30,841 nt of DNA from a virus, in the IMG/VR virus record IMGVR_UViG_3300002134_000148, positions 1 to 30,841 of that record; one strand, given 5' to 3'. This document shows positions 28,201 to 30,841 of the stretch, one piece after another (the stretch's first letter is position 1; each line of letters begins with the position of its first letter). The translations under genes were made by a program, and so were the position numbers. Below the pieces are notes generated by a model that was not told where the DNA came from, made no database searches, and worked only from the letters and a program-made list of their open reading frames with translations.

Positions 28201-30841
28201 GCGATGCGGACAATGTAGGTTATTACGCCGATCCTGCATCTACTTCTATATTTGCAGCATTAACCCTAAGAACTGGGGGTCTCCAATTAGAGCGGGGTTA
28301 CACTAATAACGCTATATGGTTTAACGGTGGTACAGATGCAAACCATGTTCTTTGGAACCATTATTATGGTGGTCCTGGAGCTCGTGGAGCAGCTGGTTCT
28401 GGTGGCTTCGATGGTATGTACTGGAATACTTACACAGGCTTACGTGTTAGAGGCGGCGGGGCAGGGGCGTACGATATTGCCAGATTTAATACAGATGGTC
28501 CTGGTTCTGGTAACACCCACTACGTACAATTATTCGCAAACAACGTAGAACAACTTGGCACTCGTGCTGGATACGCTTTCGCACCGACCGAGATGCACTC
28601 TCCGATTTTCAAAGATTCAGATAATAGTGCTTACTATGGTGATTTTGCTAGTACGTCTGTTGTAAATATTATAAGAGCTAATCAGATACAACTTGATGGT
28701 GCTACGTACATAATTGATTCTGCTGCTGGTGATTATGGTTCTATTAAAGTAAGCGGTCAGAAAAATGGATGGGCTGGTTACTCTATTAATGACCAGTGGG
28801 TGTTCATGTCAAGCGGTGCAGCTAATGCTGGTATCTTTAATGACACAGACAACGAATGGTCAATTCTGGCAGCGCAAAACTCTGATGTTCAAATTTTCTA
28901 TAATGGTACGTGGGAAGAGCGTTCGCGTTCTGGATACATGGAAGCACGTGGATCTTACCGTGCTCCTATTTTCTATGATTCTAATGATACTGCTTTCTAT
29001 GCAGATCCAAACGCAACATCAAGATTCCGTGGATTAACTACACTTGATGTAATTACTTCACCAGGCGTTACTGGTTACGCTTCTTCTCTTGTACGTAGAG
29101 ATAATCGTATCATTGCTCCAAGCGAAGACACAGCTGGGGAGCTAAAGTTCGGTTTCACATCTTGGGCAAATAATAACACTGCTCCTTGGGCTGATTACCT
29201 CCACATGAGATCTTATACAGATGCTTCAGGTGGTTCAGATAATCTTGTAACATTCAAGAAATCTGGCATCGGCATGAGAATCTGGCAACAGGCTTGGGGT
29301 TCAGGTACTGCATATGCTACTTATAGAAATGTTACGATTTACAATGAAAATCCAGGTGCTTCAAATGATCTTTATGCTTCTATATATTATGATAGTAATA
29401 ATACTGTATACAGAGCAGATCCAGATGGTACAACTAACGTAAAATATCTAAAGTCTAATACAGATGGGACAAGTTCATATACGCGTGCATTAACTATTAA
29501 AGATGCCGGCCAACCAGAACTTAACTTTGGTTCTTATCCAGCGTCATGGTCTTCAGCATTACAAATACAAAACAATAATAACACAGACTTTATTTGGATC
29601 TCGCCTTTAGATGACGGTTATAACGCACGGTTTAGAACCGCCGGGACTGGATTAGATTTTTATACAGATGGTGCTAATGATACCGGTGTATATTCTGGTT
29701 ACATTGGTAATGGTTCATTCCGTGCTCCAATATTCTACGATCTAGATAATACTGCGTATTATGTTGATCCTGAAGGTTTCTCAAATATGGGTTCAGGACT
29801 TCGTGCTACTGAAATTTATGCTCGTAGCTGGTTCCGTAACGATTCGTCCGGTACAGGTTTATATAACCAAGCAACAGCAATGCATTGGTACTCTGATTCA
29901 TCTTCAAGATTCAGATTGTATTCAACAAGTAGTACTTCACAGATTCTATTTACAACTTCAGGCAACAATGCTCGCGGTTATGTATACGCTGATAACAGTA
30001 ACAACATTGGTTTCCTTAACCAAGCTGGAAGCTGGGCATTAAGAACTAATAGTGGTACTACTGAAGTATATGGTAACTTATACGCTGGTGTTTATTACGA
30101 TCGCGACAACTCAGGTTACTACGTTGATCCAAATGGTACATCTGTAACAAACGAAATGCGAGCAAATAACTTTGTTCACCGTGGTGCCGTTTCAGATACT
30201 TCTCAGTTTGGTTTATACACTGACTCAGGCAAGAGCACAGCATATGCTATCTATAAAGAAGGTGGTGCTTGGACTTTCCCATATCCAGATCTAAGAATTG
30301 CTTTCCATACTGGTATTAAGTTTGGCGCAAATGCTAGCTATAATGGTATGCGTTTCTATAACGACTACAACATGGCCGGTCAGGTTATGTCGATTAACAA
30401 TGGTTCTGATCCACTTGGCGGAAACAACGTTTATGTTAATAACAACCTACAAGCTGGTTCATCGTTAAGAGCTCCAATCTTCTACGATTCAAATGACACA
30501 GCTTATTACTTTGATGGCAACGCTACAAACTCTACAAGATTCCGCGGTGTTCAGGCAGAAACAATGGCCTACATGGGTCTTTCTGGTCAAACAAGAAGCT
30601 CTAAAGAATACTATGCTGCACGCCCTCGTATAACAGGTGATACCAACTACTGGACCGGTAACATGGGCTGGGGTACTATTGATATGAACACAGTTGCTGA
30701 CTGGGGCGCTGGATTTATTGATTCTTGGTCTAACCCAGGAAACCAGCCTTCAGGTACTTCACATTGGGTTGGCACGCAGTCATTCCACTATACTAACGGC
30801 TCTAGTCGTTATGGCTGGCAAATGGTTGGTGGCCCAATTGG
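22266..30841 (+). CDS. Giant tail-fibre protein, 3'-truncated (at least 2858 aa)
   Basis: The frame is open from the ATG at 22266 to the last base with no stop, so the C-terminus lies outside the window. The N-terminus (KKFIVKNGLQSQENVVIG) and the following region (LDADVLDGLDSTQFLRSDQ, GDLTVSGNTTTINTEEINLA, SENAGIEIERGSVEPN) match the conserved first part of long fibre proteins in marine T4-like phages. From about residue 400 to the edge it is a chain of beta segments. Each is introduced by xAPxFYDSxxxAYYxDPxxTS-like motifs, 17 in total. Between them are repeated IRHNGNTTTYxGFSANNxFKLF units (24320-25990), long paralogous segments at 26511-26860 and 28608-28900, and one carbohydrate-binding-like domain (27391-27780). 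No S74 chaperone is seen before the edge; one may follow. Role: distal adhesion fibre that contacts the host, by resemblance. Confidence 0.92.
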   Translation, partial: MANDKKFIVKNGLQSQENVVIGSTTDNGTDKLQVTGSSKFTGKVDVTQSVAGTPTVKFTNSAGPDSLIAEFVGDSQSIQITNSTASDYSILNTGQDNGVRLYSDTDGVEILYNGVVDLDFNAAGIDFKREPSYNGDVFWNAGNDGSGSGLDADVLDGLDSTQFLRSDQSDTMNGSLIITGDLTVSGNTTTINTEEINLADNLITLNSNFTGAVPSENAGIEIERGSVEPNATFQWLEASDKWEMAGPSQGLVLGDASNRQGSITSYANSFIVEAGGASGVSNGTVYLSGKLNSTAAEAGVASFYNQGSGVSYGELRYNGSPKLRTEAAGIVTNGGARIQGTATIGTGTGGAYIYMDGAGGNGTIYSSAGEIGFLNSTFNYALKVDAAGDIQVTDDIYAQKFIDINDNAYEVVPSGISVLNNIDLEGALRHKGEIDTFINFPASDRVGFTLGNTQYGLMTNASFQYTGDVIADRFLDRNNNAFLLDPAGNSELNSANFYSGTANNSVNIGISATERFNIDVTDSQGYIRYIQDETNGTDHSVNFEIISTGIGLNRFNFNKNVNVGSNSITGGFGVFSDGAYASIYYDYEDESYFADFNNVGNSINMAGTIEGGNGTAALPTYTFGADPNTGMFRGAADRLNFSAGGNDEFQIYTTYTTSSGSSRAPIFYDSISTGYYGDFASTSVMNRIDIDDYIRHNGNTTTYLGFSANNIFKLFTNGVQRLNVDDNSADFSVNVYAPQFVDSDDNAYYGDFASTSVMNSININDYIRHNGNTTAYFGFSANNIFKLFTNNVERLNIDNDSADFAVDVYAPKYYTNDYLIHNGDTNTYIGFDAVDQFGVWTAGAKRFNVTAADSYFSTPLSVGDITATSRLQHGAIDPMLHVSQTDTTGAFNLVARFEAGGDADNTGGSILINMSNDRGMLIEGGRGVSDKAVGYLGLVNSAGANTRVISMAQDSTNYWVGINKATPSSPLSLAPNGTMGNNPIAAINRLMDFGDGGNVDFRFAGDSSGNAYLVTDNNFVIYDESASGKFAALSSGDVVVNGDSFINATPVVTTNFITSPAANKLHSSGGISIEGKDSLLSIYQADGANTAINEATFLGVNELGFSAGGGFYMDDTVTVKVRGNKDVFTTGNLYAGRYYDGNNNAYYADPASTSIMNRIDLDDYIRHNGDTNTYFGFSAADTFKIFTGGTQRLNIDNDSADFAVNVYAPKFIDSDANAYYLDPNSTSVLATIELDDYIQHKGNTDAYFGWAANNNYKLFTNGVERFNIDANSADFSVNVYAPRFYDTDDATYYVDPASTSIMNNVSFGQAASAGVKGRFLSIEGNADAGGEGSGRIFFAEHNATAASQDAYGMSLAYQGGSATINSVTGQPVTLNGTSNGTWALIGHDNSVNGLWAMRGPRDASYVEARVSFRAPIFYDSVNPAYYGDFASTSVTNIMRANQFQVDGSTYTIDSPSGDYGSIRVDGAKGGWAGYMISDDWGFMSNGTAEAGIFNDTRNEWSLLAADNGATTLYGNGIAQLSAENGYAAANNSFRSPIYYPPAGTTRFLDLDSVNGSESLKIGGEIFREGFAADNGADNKFLTAQDENQFIWSTATNWGIAWATNTTSAYRHTQFGDNMISFVGAGNVRAAIDLDNGDAFFLGEVSAGNFALSAGGENISLNPQYGSGLADTTLFDGTAYWEKRNTTALQGNEANNIQTSEYAKNGDGPFASSYVVRTNQYRVFYSDMISVEPGEEIYGEQWVRVISGSGGSTYYGVEQYDKDKKPIAGNTGCVYFVAGGTITTSTSWQKFSSYHTIPTSHTPYLGSDGAGVKYIRIRVLMNHSTGGALREYGPPILKRVDVQSKLYTQESLYVGTDAVIVGDLTVDDITADIVDARNFRDRDNTAYFMNPLSGGKVAGTWDWTNGTINNLNNLTFNDPGPNEGIEWLGGSGWKIYESPDNLSTNAGGNLQIVQGTTSRARFNTSGDIIAGRYVDATRFRDADNVGYYADPASTSIFAALTLRTGGLQLERGYTNNAIWFNGGTDANHVLWNHYYGGPGARGAAGSGGFDGMYWNTYTGLRVRGGGAGAYDIARFNTDGPGSGNTHYVQLFANNVEQLGTRAGYAFAPTEMHSPIFKDSDNSAYYGDFASTSVVNIIRANQIQLDGATYIIDSAAGDYGSIKVSGQKNGWAGYSINDQWVFMSSGAANAGIFNDTDNEWSILAAQNSDVQIFYNGTWEERSRSGYMEARGSYRAPIFYDSNDTAFYADPNATSRFRGLTTLDVITSPGVTGYASSLVRRDNRIIAPSEDTAGELKFGFTSWANNNTAPWADYLHMRSYTDASGGSDNLVTFKKSGIGMRIWQQAWGSGTAYATYRNVTIYNENPGASNDLYASIYYDSNNTVYRADPDGTTNVKYLKSNTDGTSSYTRALTIKDAGQPELNFGSYPASWSSALQIQNNNNTDFIWISPLDDGYNARFRTAGTGLDFYTDGANDTGVYSGYIGNGSFRAPIFYDLDNTAYYVDPEGFSNMGSGLRATEIYARSWFRNDSSGTGLYNQATAMHWYSDSSSRFRLYSTSSTSQILFTTSGNNARGYVYADNSNNIGFLNQAGSWALRTNSGTTEVYGNLYAGVYYDRDNSGYYVDPNGTSVTNEMRANNFVHRGAVSDTSQFGLYTDSGKSTAYAIYKEGGAWTFPYPDLRIAFHTGIKFGANASYNGMRFYNDYNMAGQVMSINNGSDPLGGNNVYVNNNLQAGSSLRAPIFYDSNDTAYYFDGNATNSTRFRGVQAETMAYMGLSGQTRSSKEYYAARPRITGDTNYWTGNMGWGTIDMNTVADWGAGFIDSWSNPGNQPSGTSHWVGTQSFHYTNGSSRYGWQMVGGPI
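24288..24720 (+). repeat. 219-base near-tandem duplication in the last fibre gene
   Basis: From TACTACGG at 24288 the sequence repeats from 24507 with period 219 (73 residues), sharing GACTTTGCTTCTAC and the RHNGNTT(T/A)Y(L/F)GFSANN(I)FKLFTN stretch. A related third copy begins at about 25690. A 38-base run at 24646-24683 is identical to 25840-25877. Confidence 0.85.
27391..27780 (+). other. Carbohydrate-binding-like jelly-roll insert in the last fibre
   Basis: About 130 residues (roughly 1709-1838) unlike the neighbouring fibre repeats. Landmarks are ASSYVVRTNQYRVFY, then MISVEPGEEIYGEQWVRV, YYGVEQYDKDKKPI, TTSTSWQKFSSYHTIP and GVKYIRIRVLMNHS. The IxVxPGExYxxxxW strand, GVxxYDxDxxPI, TxxWxxxS and KYIRIR pattern is typical of galactose-binding-like or CBM beta-sandwiches in phage fibres. 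Sugar binding is inferred; the binding residues cannot be named with confidence. Confidence 0.65.

Larger units (their letters stand above)
23463..30546 (+). repeat. Seventeen (F/Y)xDxxxxxYYxDPxxTS motifs
   Basis: Approximate starts: 23463, 23682, 24006, 24264, 24480, 25674, 25899, 26115, 26511, 27897, 28197, 28608, 28971, 29382, 29736, 30093 and 30480. Each is about 21 residues and precedes a segment of 65 to over 400 residues. Two variants exist. YY(A/V/L)DPxxTS is the more frequent; YYGDFASTSV appears at 24264, 24480, 26511 and 28608. A shortened copy near 24705 (YAPKYYTNDYL) has lost the motif. They look like hinge or strand-register elements between beta segments of a trimeric shaft. Confidence 0.9.

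Noticed and set aside
22555-30042. Several 60-93 codon frames in the +1 frame and on the minus strand within the last gene
   Set aside because: They lie inside a continuous frame of at least 2858 codons with clear fibre motifs and show no domain of their own.
22266-30841. Diversity-generating retroelement target in the last fibre
   Set aside because: No reverse transcriptase and no template repeat with adenine-specific differences is visible here. The C-terminal end, where a variable repeat would lie, is outside the window.
1-30841. tRNA genes, insertion sequences or integration sites
   Set aside because: No cloverleaf-like sequence, transposase motif or terminal inverted repeats were noticed, and the gaps between genes are at most 110 bases.

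Overview
The window is the virion fibre and adhesin region of a large tailed bacteriophage, very probably a T4-like myovirus of marine type. This rests on four observations. All seven coding regions lie on the + strand, packed end to end. Their products are repeat-rich virion proteins of a style I know from marine T4-like phages (cyanophage and pelagiphage relatives): beta-helix, collagen-like, tail-fibre and intramolecular-chaperone modules. Two of the three intergenic gaps carry an exact TATAAATA, the T4 late-promoter core. No bacterial housekeeping gene, tRNA, rRNA, IS element or CRISPR array is visible. The sequence is AT-rich. The host cannot be read from this window.

Layout. (1) Bases 1-10412: a giant structural protein of at least 3469 aa, cut by the left edge. 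It has a beta-helix-like N-terminal part, then interleaved copies of a beta module (conserved Cys, ends in HTFVSA) and a helical module (signature KCxRD), then a distinct Arg-rich C-terminus. (2) 10412-10834: a 140-aa beta-rich protein, joined to both neighbours by TAATG stop/start overlaps. (3) 10834-15528: a 1564-aa fibre with five Gln-rich collagen-like segments separated by globular inserts. One insert is cupredoxin-like with an apparently complete type-1 copper ligand set. The protein ends in a Peptidase_S74-type self-cleaving chaperone. A strong intrinsic terminator follows. (4) A late promoter precedes 15639-15965 (108-aa small structural protein) and 15968-19924 (1318-aa tail-fibre-like protein). 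(5) 19989-22205: a 738-aa fibre with a 15-residue tandem repeat. (6) A second late promoter precedes a giant fibre gene that starts at 22266 and stays open to the right edge (at least 2858 aa). It has 17 copies of a (F/Y)xDxxxxxYYxDPxxTS motif and a carbohydrate-binding-like insert.

How the genes fit together. The window devotes about 10,200 codons almost entirely to elongated, modular, surface-exposed proteins. These would be baseplate or tail appendages that reach, recognise and bind the host cell. The order (giant protein, small coupled protein, chaperone-terminated collagen fibre, small adaptor-like protein, three long fibres) suggests at least two late transcription units for adhesion structures. 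Function assignments are by family resemblance only, since no search could be run. Module sharing within and between genes points to evolution by recombination and tandem duplication.
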